Source of the DNA: Rudaea sp. 3F27F6
GTDB taxonomy: Bacteria; Pseudomonadota; Gammaproteobacteria; Xanthomonadales; Rhodanobacteraceae
Length of the DNA stretch: 64,000 nucleotides
Assembly (NCBI RefSeq): GCF_005503555.1
Contig: NZ_SCNG01000001.1
Coordinates: 1-64,000, forward strand
Direction: 5' to 3'
The notes below the pieces were generated by a model. The model did no database searches and was not told the DNA's origin. It saw nothing but the letters and a program-made list of their open reading frames with translations. Positions 16,330 through 24,909 of this stretch are shown one piece after another. A program made the translations under genes and the position numbers. The first letter of the stretch is position 1. Each line of letters begins with the position of its first letter.

Positions 16330-18060
16330 GTGAGCATCGAAAGGATTGCAAAGTCGCCCACGCGCAACGGTCTGGCCGTCGCGCTCTCCCTGGCTATCGC
16401 CGCGATCGGCACGGCTTCGGCCGCTTCCGGCCCGCGCACTGTCCAGGCACCGTCATCGTGGGCCGCGACAGCGACGCGCGCCTTCGACGTCGGCAATGCG
16501 GCGATCGACGGTTTTGCCCAGGACACTCATCCCGTCTCGATCGTAGTTACGCTGAAGCTGCGCAATGAAGCGCTGATGGACAGCTACATTGCCGAACAGC
16601 ATCGACCCGGCAGTCCGGCCTATCATCAATGGCTGAACAGCGCCGAGGCGACCGAGTATTTTTCGCCGACCCAGGATGAAGCTCAGGCCGTCGCGGACTA
16701 CCTGACCGCACAGGGATTCGAGCACGTCGAAATCGCACCCAACCGCCTGCTCGTCTCGGCCAACGGCGACATCGGTAGCGCGCGTCATGCGTTCAACACC
16801 GAATTCGTCCGCGTCTCGCGCGGCGGCGAGGAAGGTATCGCCAATATCGGCGGCGCGCAGGTTCCGGCGGCGATCGCCGACCAGGTACAAGCCGTGCTCG
16901 GCCTGCAGACCGTCGAGAAAATGCAGGTCTATTCGCACGCGGAGCCGGCTTTCGTCAGCGCGGCGCGCGTGCCTGCGCAAGGCGTCGGCAGCAACGGCTA
17001 TCCCTACTATCTGCCGCACGATTTCCAGATCGTCTACCACGCCGGCACCACGTCGAACGGCCGCCAGACGAACGTCGCCATCGTCGGCTGGGGCAGCATG
17101 ACCTCGTCGGTCGCCGATCTCGCCCACTACGAGTCCGACTACGGTATCAGCGCAGTGCCGACCTCGGTCGTCACCGTCGGCGGATCGAGCACGGACAATT
17201 CCGGTGAAGGCGAATGGGCGCTCGACGCCGAAGCCATCGTCGGCATTTCCGCCGGAGTGAAGTCGCTGACCTTCTACGCCGCGCACGACGCGTACAACAG
17301 CACTCTCGCCACCACGCTCAACCGCGTCGTCACCGACAACACAGCCAAGGTGGTCAACATGTCGTGGGGCGGCGGCGAAAGCGCGGCTTCGTTCGCCGAT
17401 TCGATCTTCAAGACCGGCGTGACCCAGGGCCAGACGTTCTCTGCGGCCTCGGGCGACCACGGCTCGTACAACTGCGGCAGCCTCGGCAACAACGGCACCT
17501 ACGGGACGCAGCGCTGCGTATCCGACCCAGCCAATTCGCCGTACGTGATCGCGGTCGGCGGCACGACCCTGACCACCGACGCGAACTCCAACTACGTCAG
17601 CGAAACCACCTGGCCGTACAGCGGCGGTGGGGTCAGCAAGTACGAGGCGAAACCGTCGTGGCAGAGCGCGCTGTCGGGCTCGTATCGCCAGGTGCCCGAT
17701 GTGGCCTTCGACGCCGACTGGACCAAGTCGGGCATCGCCTACTACGTGAACGGCTCGCAAGGCGCCGGTTACTACGTCAACGGCGGCACCAGCCTCGCTT
17801 CGCCGCTGTTCGTCGGCGCGTGGGCGCGGCTCGAATCGGCGAACAACAACACCATCGGTTTCGCGCCGAAGGCCTTGTACGCCTATTCCTCGACCTTCCC
17901 GTTCCACGACATCACCACGGGCAAGAACGGCCCGAGCGCGACGTATTACTCGGCCAAAGTCGGTTACGACAATACGACCGGCTGGGGCAGCTTCGACATC
18001 CAGGCTGCGGCGACCTTCATCAGTAGCACGCCCGGCTTCATCACGAAGTCGAATCAGTAA
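16330..18060 (+). CDS. Secreted S53 (sedolisin/pseudomonapepsin-like) serine-carboxyl peptidase
   Basis: A 576-residue preproenzyme. It has a signal peptide to about residue 31 (ending AAIGTASA), an activation prodomain to about residue 210, then the catalytic domain. The Glu-Asp-Ser machinery is visible: Glu295 and Asp299 in GEWALDAEA, Ser488 in GGTSLASP, and oxyanion Asp376 in SGDHGS. The C-terminal GYDNTTGWGS is part of the calcium site. Such enzymes are secreted acid-active endopeptidases, here probably for extracellular nutrition. The GTG at 16330 has GGAGA at ideal spacing; an ATG at 16288 preceded by GGGAGG is an alternative. A perfect palindrome lies upstream. Confidence 0.92.
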   Translation: MSIERIAKSPTRNGLAVALSLAIAAIGTASAASGPRTVQAPSSWAATATRAFDVGNAAIDGFAQDTHPVSIVVTLKLRNEALMDSYIAEQHRPGSPAYHQWLNSAEATEYFSPTQDEAQAVADYLTAQGFEHVEIAPNRLLVSANGDIGSARHAFNTEFVRVSRGGEEGIANIGGAQVPAAIADQVQAVLGLQTVEKMQVYSHAEPAFVSAARVPAQGVGSNGYPYYLPHDFQIVYHAGTTSNGRQTNVAIVGWGSMTSSVADLAHYESDYGISAVPTSVVTVGGSSTDNSGEGEWALDAEAIVGISAGVKSLTFYAAHDAYNSTLATTLNRVVTDNTAKVVNMSWGGGESAASFADSIFKTGVTQGQTFSAASGDHGSYNCGSLGNNGTYGTQRCVSDPANSPYVIAVGGTTLTTDANSNYVSETTWPYSGGGVSKYEAKPSWQSALSGSYRQVPDVAFDADWTKSGIAYYVNGSQGAGYYVNGGTSLASPLFVGAWARLESANNNTIGFAPKALYAYSSTFPFHDITTGKNGPSATYYSAKVGYDNTTGWGSFDIQAAATFISSTPGFITKSNQ

Positions 18061-18083
18061 TTCTGCGAAGCGTTGGGAATACG

Positions 18084-18113
18084 ACAGGTCCGCCGCAAGG
18101 CGGGCCTGTTGTT
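18084..18113. terminator. Stem-loop between convergent genes
   Basis: ACAGGtCCGCC and GGCGGgCCTGT pair around GCAA (18084-18109), followed by TGTT. It probably ends the peptidase transcript and possibly the convergent membrane-protein gene. Confidence 0.6.
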
Positions 18114-18677
18114 CTAGCGCAGACGCGCAAACAGCAGGGCGATATAGGCGATCATCATGATCGGCATCGCCACTACCAATAGCTTGTGACACGGCTCGCG
18201 CGACGTGACGAGACCGGTCGCGGCAACGAGCGCAAAGCACAGGTGGAACAGCAGGTTCATGCCCTCGCCTGCGAGGCTCCCCAAGGCGAATTCCTTGAGA
18301 AAGCTCACCACAATCAAGGCCACGAGCAGGCCGTAGAAAATGCGCCGATGGCCGTAATAGTGCGCGCGCAGATCGACCGTCTTCTCGCCGAAGAAATCGG
18401 GCAGCACCAGGGCGGCAAGCATGTAAAGCACGACAGTCTGCAGCAGCACGACCGCGAACATCGGGAACATCCAGTTCGAGATCGCGCGCATACCGAACAT
18501 CGACCACCAGCTCTGCACGTCGACCATGAGCAGAAAGCCGACGAGCACGAAACTGGGCCAATACGGCACGACCAGCGCGCGCGCAAGCACGACGCCGCGC
18601 ACGCCTTTGAGGGTCTGCGTGATGGCAAGACCCAGGATGATCGACAGCAGAACCGAGAGATAGCTGAATGCGTCCAT
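18114..18677 (-). CDS. Hypothetical inner-membrane protein
   Basis: 187 residues with about five or six hydrophobic segments (YLSVLLSIILGLAITQTL, WPSFVLVGFLLMV, a Trp-rich turn, FPMFAVVLLQTVVLYMLAAL, IFYGLLVALIVVSFL, LVVAMPIMMIAYIALLF). There are no catalytic or transport motifs I recognise. It begins MDAFSYLSVLLSIILGL. It stands alone between the peptidase and dksA. Function unknown. Confidence 0.7.
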   Translation of the reverse strand: MDAFSYLSVLLSIILGLAITQTLKGVRGVVLARALVVPYWPSFVLVGFLLMVDVQSWWSMFGMRAISNWMFPMFAVVLLQTVVLYMLAALVLPDFFGEKTVDLRAHYYGHRRIFYGLLVALIVVSFLKEFALGSLAGEGMNLLFHLCFALVAATGLVTSREPCHKLLVVAMPIMMIAYIALLFARLR

Positions 18678-18729
18678 CGCCTACGCCATCCCCCGTCGGG
18701 ACGAATTTCTCTCGCGACGAATCGTCGGT

Positions 18730-19572
18730 TTAGTCGCCCATCTGCTTCTGGCGATGCTCCCAACGCTCCTGCGCGTCGAGCGACAAGGTCGCGATCGGAC
18801 GCGCTTCGAGGCGTTCGATGCCGATTTCCTCGTCGGTTTCTTCGCAGTAGCCGTAGCGGCCTTCTTCAATGCGCTTGAGCGCCTTGTCGATTTTGCCGAT
18901 CAGCTTGCGATAGCGATCGCGCGTGCGCAGTTCGAGCGAATTCTCGGTCTCGCGCGTGGCGCGCTCGGCCTCGTCGCCGACGTCACGCACTTCGTCGCGC
19001 AGGTTGTCGATCGTCTGCTTCGATTCTTCGACGAGATCTTCGCGCCACTTCTGCAGCTTCGCGCGGAAATAGGCGAGCTGCTGCGGACCCATGTACTCGT
19101 CTTTCGCAGACGGGCGATAGTTGGGCGGAAGGTCGATGTTGACCGTGTTCGGTAGCGCGTAACGTCCATCTTCGCGCGTTACGGTCTCGGGTTGGGTTGC
19201 TGGTACTGCGGACATTTTGCCTTTGGGTGACGCTGCTTGTTTCGGGGGCGCAGGCTTTTTCGCGGCCGGTTTTGGCGCCGGCTGAGCCGGACGCGAGGGC
19301 GTTGCGGAGATTTTCTTCGGTGCAGGTTTCTTCGCTGCGACAAGTTTCTTCAGCGGGCGTTGCGGTTTGACGACAGCTTTGGCTTTGGCGGGAGGAGCCT
19401 TCTTCTTCGCCGCGACTGCTTTCTTCGGCACGGGCTTCTTCGGTTTCGCCTTCACCGCTTTCTTCGCCGGCACCGCCGCTTTCTTTGGCGTAGGTTTTTT
19501 CGACGAGCCAGCCTTGGGCGTTCCTGCCTTTTTCTTGGCCGGGACTGCGGATTTTCGCTTCGATGTCGCCAT
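18730..19572 (-). CDS. dksA: DksA with long Lys/Ala/Pro tail and no zinc finger
   Basis: A 280-residue DksA, the RNA-polymerase secondary-channel factor acting with ppGpp. The DksA core starts near residue 150 (SAKDEYMGPQQLAYFRAKL); coiled-coil tip residues are Asp200 and Glu203. The four zinc-ligand positions read Cys243, Thr246, Ser264, Ala267 (YGYCEET and ATLSLDAQ), so no Cys4 zinc site can form, as in zinc-independent DksA variants. Residues 1-120 are a Lys/Ala/Pro-rich histone-H1-like tail, far longer than the few dozen residues preceding the core in E. coli. The ATG at 19572 has GAAGGA close upstream. A start at Met120 would give a normal-sized DksA, but the tail is in frame and clean. 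Confidence 0.93.
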   Translation of the reverse strand: MATSKRKSAVPAKKKAGTPKAGSSKKPTPKKAAVPAKKAVKAKPKKPVPKKAVAAKKKAPPAKAKAVVKPQRPLKKLVAAKKPAPKKISATPSRPAQPAPKPAAKKPAPPKQAASPKGKMSAVPATQPETVTREDGRYALPNTVNIDLPPNYRPSAKDEYMGPQQLAYFRAKLQKWREDLVEESKQTIDNLRDEVRDVGDEAERATRETENSLELRTRDRYRKLIGKIDKALKRIEEGRYGYCEETDEEIGIERLEARPIATLSLDAQERWEHRQKQMGD

Positions 19573-19689
19573 AATCCTTCACCATTGTCGCTTGGCGGTC
19601 GCGTTTTATAGCCCAATCGCCCCCTCCCGGCAACCATTGCCTGTGCTGCGCCTGCCGCAAGACCGGCCGGCGACGCTTCCGGAACCCCG

Positions 19690-19959
19690 ATGACCCGCCT
19701 CCTGCTTGCCCTGATCGCCCTCTACCAGCGCCTGCTGAGCCCCCTGCTCGGCTCGCGCTGCCGTTTCCATCCGAACTGTTCGGAATATGCGCGAATCTCG
19801 GTCGCGCGCTTCGGCCCGGCGCGCGGCGGCATACTGGCGATCTGGCGCCTGCTGCGCTGCCAGCCGTTCAGCGAAGGCGGTATCGACGAAGTGCCGTTGA
19901 CGTTTACACTGCGCAGACCGCCCGTGCGGCCGGGCGATGGAGAACGGGAAGAACCATGA
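19690..19959 (+). CDS. yidD: YidD membrane protein insertion factor
   Basis: 89 residues matching Yid[21 protein letters not shown] then [15 protein letters not shown], with an amphipathic N-terminal helix. YidD assists YidC-dependent insertion of inner-membrane proteins. Elsewhere it usually sits in the rpmH-rnpA-yidC locus; here it instead leads a four-gene unit with a dihydroorotase, its stop overlapping the next start (ATGA). Confidence 0.9.
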   Translation: MTRLLLALIALYQRLLSPLLGSRCRFHPNCSEYARISVARFGPARGGILAIWRLLRCQPFSEGGIDEVPLTFTLRRPPVRPGDGEREEP

Positions 19960-21290
19960 GCGATGTCCTTATCGTCAACGCCGATATCGTCAATGACGGC
20001 CGGCGATTTGCCGGCGACGTGCGCGTGCGCAACGGTCGTATCGAAACTGTCGGCGCACAACTCGCCGCGCAACCGGGCGAACGCGTATTCGACGCGCGCG
20101 GCCGCCTGCTGCTGCCTGGCATGATCGACGACCAAGTGCACTTCCGCGAGCCGGGGCTCGAACACAAGGGCGACTTCTTCACCGAATCGCGCGCGGCCGT
20201 CGCCGGCGGCGTCACTAGTTTCATGGAGATGCCGAACTCGAAGCCGACCACGACCAATCGTGCCGCGCTCGAAGACAAATACGCACGCGCTGCGCAGAAA
20301 TCGCTCGCCAACCATGCGTTCTACCTCGGCGCGACCAACGACAATCTCGAAGACATCCAGCGCCTCGATCCGCGCGCCGCATGCGGCATCAAGATTTTCA
20401 TGGGCGCTTCGACCGGCAACATGCTGGTCGACAACCCCGCGACCCTCGACGCCATCTTCCGCGACGCGCCGACCCTGATCGCGACGCATTGCGAAGACAC
20501 GCCGATGATCGACGCCAACCTCGCCGCGGCGCGCGCGAAGTACGGCGATGCGATCCCGGTCGAGCAACATCCGTTCATCCGTTCGCGCGAAGCCTGCATC
20601 AAATCGACGCGTCTGGCGATGGAGCTCGCGCGCCGCCACAACTCGCGCCTGCACGTCCTGCACGTGACCACCGCCGAAGAGCTGGAATTGTTCGCACCGG
20701 GCCCCGCCGACGGCAAGCGCATCACCGCCGAGACCTGCGTGCATTTCCTCCAATTCAGCAGCGACGACTATCCGGTCAAGGGCAACCTGATCAAGTGCAA
20801 TCCGGCGGTCAAACTGCCGTCCGACCGCGCCGCGATCATCAAGGCGATCAACGACGGCCGCATCGACATCCTCGCCACCGACCACGCGCCGCATACCTGG
20901 GAAGAGAAGCAGCAGAGCTACGAGAAGGCGCCTTCGGGCCTGCCGCTCGTGCAGTCGGTGCTGCAGTGCGCGCTCGAACGCTGGTTCGACGGTCAACTGC
21001 CGCTCGAACTGATCGTCGAAAAGACCGCCCACGCGCCCGCGCGGCTGTACAACGTGCACGAGCGCGGCTATATCCGCGAAGGCTATTGGGCCGACCTCGT
21101 GCTGATCGACGCGAACCTGCCGCATACGGTGACGCGTGCGGAAACCCTGTCCAAGTGCGGCTGGTCGCCGTTCGAGGGCACGACGTTCCGCTCCACCATC
21201 GCCGCGACCTGGGTCAACGGCCATCTCGCCTGGCACGACGGCAAGCTCGACGATTCGCGCCTCGGCCGGCGCCTGGATTTCGACCGATGA
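19956..21290 (+). CDS. pyrC: Dihydroorotase, class I-like
   Basis: A 444-residue amidohydrolase of the dihydroorotase class. Expected reaction: ring closure of carbamoyl-aspartate to dihydroorotate. Visible features are [20 protein letters not shown], the carboxylated lysine in [14 protein letters not shown], metal His residues in TLIATHCED and RLHVLHVTT, and the catalytic Asp in ILATDHAPH. The first His of the usual HxH pair is Gln (DDQVHFR). The same variant is common in a subgroup annotated as dihydroorotases, so I do not treat the gene as broken, but activity is less certain. It overlaps yidD and the M23 gene by four bases each. Confidence 0.82.
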   Translation: MSDVLIVNADIVNDGRRFAGDVRVRNGRIETVGAQLAAQPGERVFDARGRLLLPGMIDDQVHFREPGLEHKGDFFTESRAAVAGGVTSFMEMPNSKPTTTNRAALEDKYARAAQKSLANHAFYLGATNDNLEDIQRLDPRAACGIKIFMGASTGNMLVDNPATLDAIFRDAPTLIATHCEDTPMIDANLAAARAKYGDAIPVEQHPFIRSREACIKSTRLAMELARRHNSRLHVLHVTTAEELELFAPGPADGKRITAETCVHFLQFSSDDYPVKGNLIKCNPAVKLPSDRAAIIKAINDGRIDILATDHAPHTWEEKQQSYEKAPSGLPLVQSVLQCALERWFDGQLPLELIVEKTAHAPARLYNVHERGYIREGYWADLVLIDANLPHTVTRAETLSKCGWSPFEGTTFRSTIAATWVNGHLAWHDGKLDDSRLGRRLDFDR

Positions 21291-22114
21291 AGCGGGCCCT
21301 TCTGGCTCTCGGCCTCGCCGCCGTGCTGCCCGCCCATGCCTCCGACCGCGATTTGCAGTTGCCGGAACATTTGCAGCAGGGCCAACTCGTCACCGGCCAC
21401 GCGCCGAAGGGCGCGAAGATCGAGTTCGAGGGCCGCCGCCTGCTCGTCGGCGAAGACGGCGTCTTCGTTTTCGGTCTCGGCCGCGACGCGCCTGCCGCGG
21501 CCAAGCTACATGTGCGCTACTCGAACGGCAAGGCGCAGGACATCGCGCTCGACATCGCCAAGCGCGAATACGACATCGAGCGCGTCAACGGCCTGCCCCA
21601 GCATACGGTCACGCCGAATCCCGAGCTTGCCAAGCGCATCCAGCACGAGCGCGAGCGCGTCGCCGAGACGCGCCACCGCAACGATCCGCGTGAAGACTTC
21701 GAGGCCGGCTTCATCGATCCGGTCGAGAACGCCCGCATTAGCGGCCTGTGGGGGCGCCAGCGCATCGACAACGGCAAGCCGATGACGCCACATTTCGGTC
21801 TCGATTTCGCCGTGCCGACCGGAACACCGATCCGCGCGACCGCGCCGGGCGTCGTCTCGCTCGCCGAAATGGGCATGGTCCTCAACGGCGGCATCGTCGT
21901 GCTCGATCACGGCCACGGCGTCAGCACAACGACGATTCACATGAGCCAGATCGACGTGAAGCCCGGCCAGAAAGTGAAGCAGGGCGACGTCGTCGGCCTC
22001 GCCGGCGCGACGGGGCGCGCGACCGGTCCGCACGTGCACTGGGCGGCGAACTGGTTCGACGTGCCGATCGATCCCGCCCTGCTGCCGAAGGCGCCCGAAC
22101 CCGACAAGCAATGA
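21287..22114 (+). CDS. Exported M23 (LytM-type) metallopeptidase
   Basis: A 275-residue periplasmic peptidase expected to cut peptidoglycan cross-links. It has a signal peptide of about 18 residues ([18 protein letters not shown]), a beta-rich N-terminal domain, a charged linker, and a C-terminal LytM domain with zinc ligands HFGLDFA (HxxxD) and HVHWAANW (HxH), plus IHMSQIDVKPGQKVKQGDVV. All four zinc/catalytic positions are intact, so it is probably active. Its start overlaps the dihydroorotase stop and its stop overlaps the acetyltransferase start. Confidence 0.88.
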   Translation: MKRALLALGLAAVLPAHASDRDLQLPEHLQQGQLVTGHAPKGAKIEFEGRRLLVGEDGVFVFGLGRDAPAAAKLHVRYSNGKAQDIALDIAKREYDIERVNGLPQHTVTPNPELAKRIQHERERVAETRHRNDPREDFEAGFIDPVENARISGLWGRQRIDNGKPMTPHFGLDFAVPTGTPIRATAPGVVSLAEMGMVLNGGIVVLDHGHGVSTTTIHMSQIDVKPGQKVKQGDVVGLAGATGRATGPHVHWAANWFDVPIDPALLPKAPEPDKQ

Positions 22115-22599
22115 GCCTGGAAATTCGCGAAATCGGCGCCGACGAATTCGATCTCGTCTGGCCGATCTTCCACGCCGTCGTCGCCGCGGGCGACACCTAC
22201 AGTTATGCACCCGATATCAGCCTGGACGAAGCGCGCGCCATGTGGACGAGCGCGCCGACGCGCTGCTTCGCCGCACTGATCGACGGCGCAGCGGCCGGCT
22301 GCTACATGCTCAGGCCGAACCAGCCCGGCCTCGGCAGTCATGTCGCCAACGCCGGCTACATGGTCGCGCCGCACGCGCGCGGCCAGGGCCTCGCCGGCAA
22401 GCTCTGCGAACACTCGATGGCCGCCGCGCGCGCCGCCGGTTTTCTCGCCATGCAATTCAACTGCGTCGTCAGCACGAATGAAGTCGCGGTGAAACTATGG
22501 CGCAAGCACGGCTTCGCGATCGTCGGCACCGTGCCACGGGCGTTCCGCCACGCGACGCGCGGCCTCGTCGACATCCATGTGATGCACCGCTTCCTCTAG
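22111..22599 (+). CDS. GNAT-family N-acetyltransferase
   Basis: 162 residues with the GNAT fold: the acetyl-CoA loop is in MVAPHARGQGLAGKLCEHSM (RGQGLAG), followed by the strand FLAMQFNCVVSTNEVAVKLW and RKHGFAIVGTVPRAF. The substrate cannot be predicted. It is the last gene of the yidD-pyrC-M23-GNAT unit, joined by an ATGA overlap. Its stop overlaps that of the convergent TetR gene. Confidence 0.85.
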   Translation: MSLEIREIGADEFDLVWPIFHAVVAAGDTYSYAPDISLDEARAMWTSAPTRCFAALIDGAAAGCYMLRPNQPGLGSHVANAGYMVAPHARGQGLAGKLCEHSMAAARAAGFLAMQFNCVVSTNEVAVKLWRKHGFAIVGTVPRAFRHATRGLVDIHVMHRFL

Positions 22600-23228
22600 C
22601 CGCCGCGCGGCCTTGACCGGCTGCGCAAATACGCGCTGACGAGTTTGCCGAGTTCCGCCTTCAGCGCGGGTGAACCGAGTTCGCCGCGCCGCGCGGCAGC
22701 ATGCACGACGCCTTCGACCGCAGCGGAAAGGACGCGCGCCGCGAGCTCGCCGCCGGCGCGCCTACCCGAACCCGCGGCGACGATGGTCTGATAGCGCTGC
22801 AGATATTCGATCTCGAACGCATCCTGACTCGACCGCGGCGTGAGCGGCACCTCGTCGAGCAGGACGTGGTGCAGCGCCTGATTGACCGAATGCGCGGCGA
22901 CGACGCCGTCGATCAGGCGCGCGACTCGTCGTTCCAACGTCAGCCCTTCGTCGTCCCCGCCGGACACTGATAGCGCCGCGAGTACGGCGTCGAGATGGCG
23001 GCGCCGGATCGCTTCGGCGAGCGCGAGCTTGTTCGGGAAATACTGATAAAGCGAACCGACGCTGACGCCGGCGACCGCGGCGACCTCGTTGGTCGTGAAC
23101 CCCGCCCAGCCGCGGCGCGCCAGAATGCGAGCCGCGGCTTCGACGATCGCATCCACCGTCGCGCGCGATCTCTGCTGCTGCGGCGCTTTGCGCATGCTTC
23201 GGCGCTGCGCGCGAATGCGAGTAGCCAT
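22596..23228 (-). CDS. TetR-family regulator of the adjacent oxidoreductase
   Basis: A 210-residue TetR repressor with a basic start (MATRIRAQRRSMRKAPQQQR) and helix-turn-helix FTTNEVAAVAGVSVGSLYQY FPNKLAL. GAGG precedes the ATG at 23228. It diverges from the MDR oxidoreductase across 84 bases that contain an A/T-rich inverted repeat, a standard local-repressor arrangement. The inducer is unknown. Confidence 0.82.
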   Translation of the reverse strand: MATRIRAQRRSMRKAPQQQRSRATVDAIVEAAARILARRGWAGFTTNEVAAVAGVSVGSLYQYFPNKLALAEAIRRRHLDAVLAALSVSGGDDEGLTLERRVARLIDGVVAAHSVNQALHHVLLDEVPLTPRSSQDAFEIEYLQRYQTIVAAGSGRRAGGELAARVLSAAVEGVVHAAARRGELGSPALKAELGKLVSAYLRSRSRPRGG

Positions 23229-23245
23229 GTTCGGACCTCGGCCGG

Positions 23246-23271
23246 AAAATACGAATATACGCTCGCATTTT
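23246..23271. promoter_or_regulatory. Imperfect inverted repeat in a divergent TetR promoter
   Basis: AAAATACG (23246-23253) and CGCATTTT (23264-23271) match at 7 of 8 positions around a 10-base centre. It lies between the TetR gene and the oxidoreductase, so it is a candidate operator for that repressor. Confidence 0.4.
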
Positions 23272-23312
23272 ATCGAGAGCACAACGGCGGGCAATTTCAG
23301 CGAAGGAAGACC

Positions 23313-24347
23313 ATGACCGTACAACCGCGAAAATCCCGCCAAGTCCACCTTGCCAGGCATCCGCGCGGCACGCCGCAGGCGCAGGATTTCAGCATTGTCG
23401 AAGCGACCTTACCGCCGGCCGCACCGAACGAAGCGCTCGTGCGCAACCGCTGGTTCCGCATCTCCCCGTCCGTGCGTCTGATGGCGAGCGCCGATGCGCA
23501 ACACATCAAGGGCATCCCGTTTCCTCCACTGATGCCCGGCGACACCCTCGCCGATGCGGCCGTCGGCGAGGTGATCGAAGCGCCGGCAGACGGCAGCCTG
23601 CGCCGCGGCGATCTCGTTCTCCACCGCTACGGCTGGCGCGACTATGCGCTGGTTCCGGCGGATTCGTACCTGCGCCTCGACGACACGCCTCTCGATCCGG
23701 CCGCCTGGCTCGGCCACGGCTGGACTGCCTATGCCGCGCTGACTCGCGGCCTGCAGATACATGCCGGCGACACGGTCCTGGTCACCAGCGGCGCCGGCGC
23801 GATCGGTTCGATGGCCGGCCAGATCGCGCGCCGGCTCGGTGCCGGCCGCGTGATCGGCAGCACAGGCTCGCACGACAAAGCGGCCTGGATGCAGGCCGAA
23901 CTCGGCTACGATGCCGTGTTGATCCGCGGCTCGACGCCGATCGCCGAGCAACTCGCGGCCGCGGCACCGGACGGCATCGACGTCTGCGTCGACATGGTCG
24001 GCGGCGAGCAATTGCAAGCCGCCGTCGCGGCCGCGCGCGAAGGCGCACGCTTCGTCCTGCTCGGCGCTTTGACCGCCGAACTGGCCGCCGAGCGCGCGAC
24101 GATGATCGCGCCGGTCGAACTCGACTCGTTCCGCCTCATCGTCAAAGGCGTCAGCTTGCGCGGTTACAGCGCCGACAGCGATCCCGGCGCGTTTGCGGAA
24201 TGGCTGCAACGTCTTACGGAGTGGTCGCGCGACGGCGGCATGGTTCTGCCGCGCTCGACCTTCGTCGGCCTCGACAGCGCGCCGCAGGCTTTGCACGAGG
24301 CTTGCGCGGGGCGACTCAAGGGTGTGGTCCTCGTTGAATTGCCTTGA
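23313..24347 (+). CDS. MDR-family NADP-dependent oxidoreductase (CurA/LTB4DH-like)
   Basis: A 344-residue medium-chain reductase without zinc ligands, resembling leukotriene-B4 dehydrogenase, curcumin reductase and related 2-alkenal reductases. The cofactor-binding segment is TVLVTSGAGAIGSMAGQIA followed by RRLGAGRVIGSTGSHDKAAW. GWTAYAALTRGLQIHAGDTV and VDMVGGEQLQAAVAAAREG are typical. GGAAGA precedes the ATG. It probably reduces activated double bonds of unsaturated carbonyls and is controlled by the divergent TetR protein (inference). Confidence 0.85.
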   Translation: MTVQPRKSRQVHLARHPRGTPQAQDFSIVEATLPPAAPNEALVRNRWFRISPSVRLMASADAQHIKGIPFPPLMPGDTLADAAVGEVIEAPADGSLRRGDLVLHRYGWRDYALVPADSYLRLDDTPLDPAAWLGHGWTAYAALTRGLQIHAGDTVLVTSGAGAIGSMAGQIARRLGAGRVIGSTGSHDKAAWMQAELGYDAVLIRGSTPIAEQLAAAAPDGIDVCVDMVGGEQLQAAVAAAREGARFVLLGALTAELAAERATMIAPVELDSFRLIVKGVSLRGYSADSDPGAFAEWLQRLTEWSRDGGMVLPRSTFVGLDSAPQALHEACAGRLKGVVLVELP

Positions 24348-24436
24348 TGTGCACGGGCGCGGAACGGCGCCCGCTTATCCAGCTCTGCCGGCTTCGTCCT
24401 TCGCCCTGCCGCACGCGGCGACAGAAAGCTTCGGGA

Positions 24437-24465
24437 TTTACGAAGGAATGATCGCCGTCTAGGCT
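24437..24465 (+). promoter_or_regulatory. Candidate leaderless promoter of the MarR gene
   Basis: TTTACG (24437-24442) and TAGGCT (24460-24465) are 17 bases apart, and exactly six bases separate the -10 box from the ATG at 24472. Matches to consensus are moderate. Confidence 0.4.
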
Positions 24466-24471
24466 AGCCGC

Positions 24472-24909
24472 ATGAACGAAGACGAGTTCGCGCGGACGTT
24501 CGAAGACCTGTTTCGTGCAACCTACGCGCACGCCGTGCGGCGCATCCGCGACAAACGCGAGCGGCCTTCGGCGGAAACCGCGGCGCTGCTGAATCATCTG
24601 GCCCTGTCCGGCCCGCTGAGCTTGTCCGAAATGGGCCGGCATTTCGGCCGTGCCGAATCGACGCTCTCGGAAATGATCGATCATCTCGAAGCCAAGGGTT
24701 GGCTCGAACGCGACCGCGATCCCGCCGATCGGCGTCGTGTCTTGATCTGGCTCAGCGCCGATGGGCAAGCCGCGCTTGCCGAATCCACGCGCGTGCTCGA
24801 TCAGGCATCCCTCGCCCAAGCGGCGGCACGGCTGGCGCAGCCGGAGCGCGCCGATTTGCTGCGCCTTTTCACCGCGTTCGTCCGCCATCTGAAGGAGCCC
24901 GTCCCATGA
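24472..24909 (+). CDS. MarR-family transcriptional regulator
   Basis: 145 residues with the winged helix of MarR: LSLSEMGRHFGRAESTLSEM as recognition helix and GWLERDRDPADRRRVLIWLS as the wing with its conserved D-x-R-D-x-R-R pattern. The stop overlaps the start of the zinc-ribbon gene by four bases (ATGA), so the two form a small operon. Targets unknown. Confidence 0.88.
   Translation: MNEDEFARTFEDLFRATYAHAVRRIRDKRERPSAETAALLNHLALSGPLSLSEMGRHFGRAESTLSEMIDHLEAKGWLERDRDPADRRRVLIWLSADGQAALAESTRVLDQASLAQAAARLAQPERADLLRLFTAFVRHLKEPVP

Noticed and set aside
18730-19572. DksA tail as a frameshift artefact
   Set aside because: The basic tail and the core are in one uninterrupted frame with an ATG and ribosome site, and a similar tail occurs on RsfS.
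19956-21290. Dihydroorotase as a pseudogene because of the missing His
   Set aside because: The frame is intact, all other metal and substrate residues are present, and the QVHFRE variant recurs in related proteins.
22596-23360. TetR gene start at 23360
   Set aside because: The upstream extension overlaps the divergent oxidoreductase start and lacks protein character; ATG 23228 has a ribosome site.
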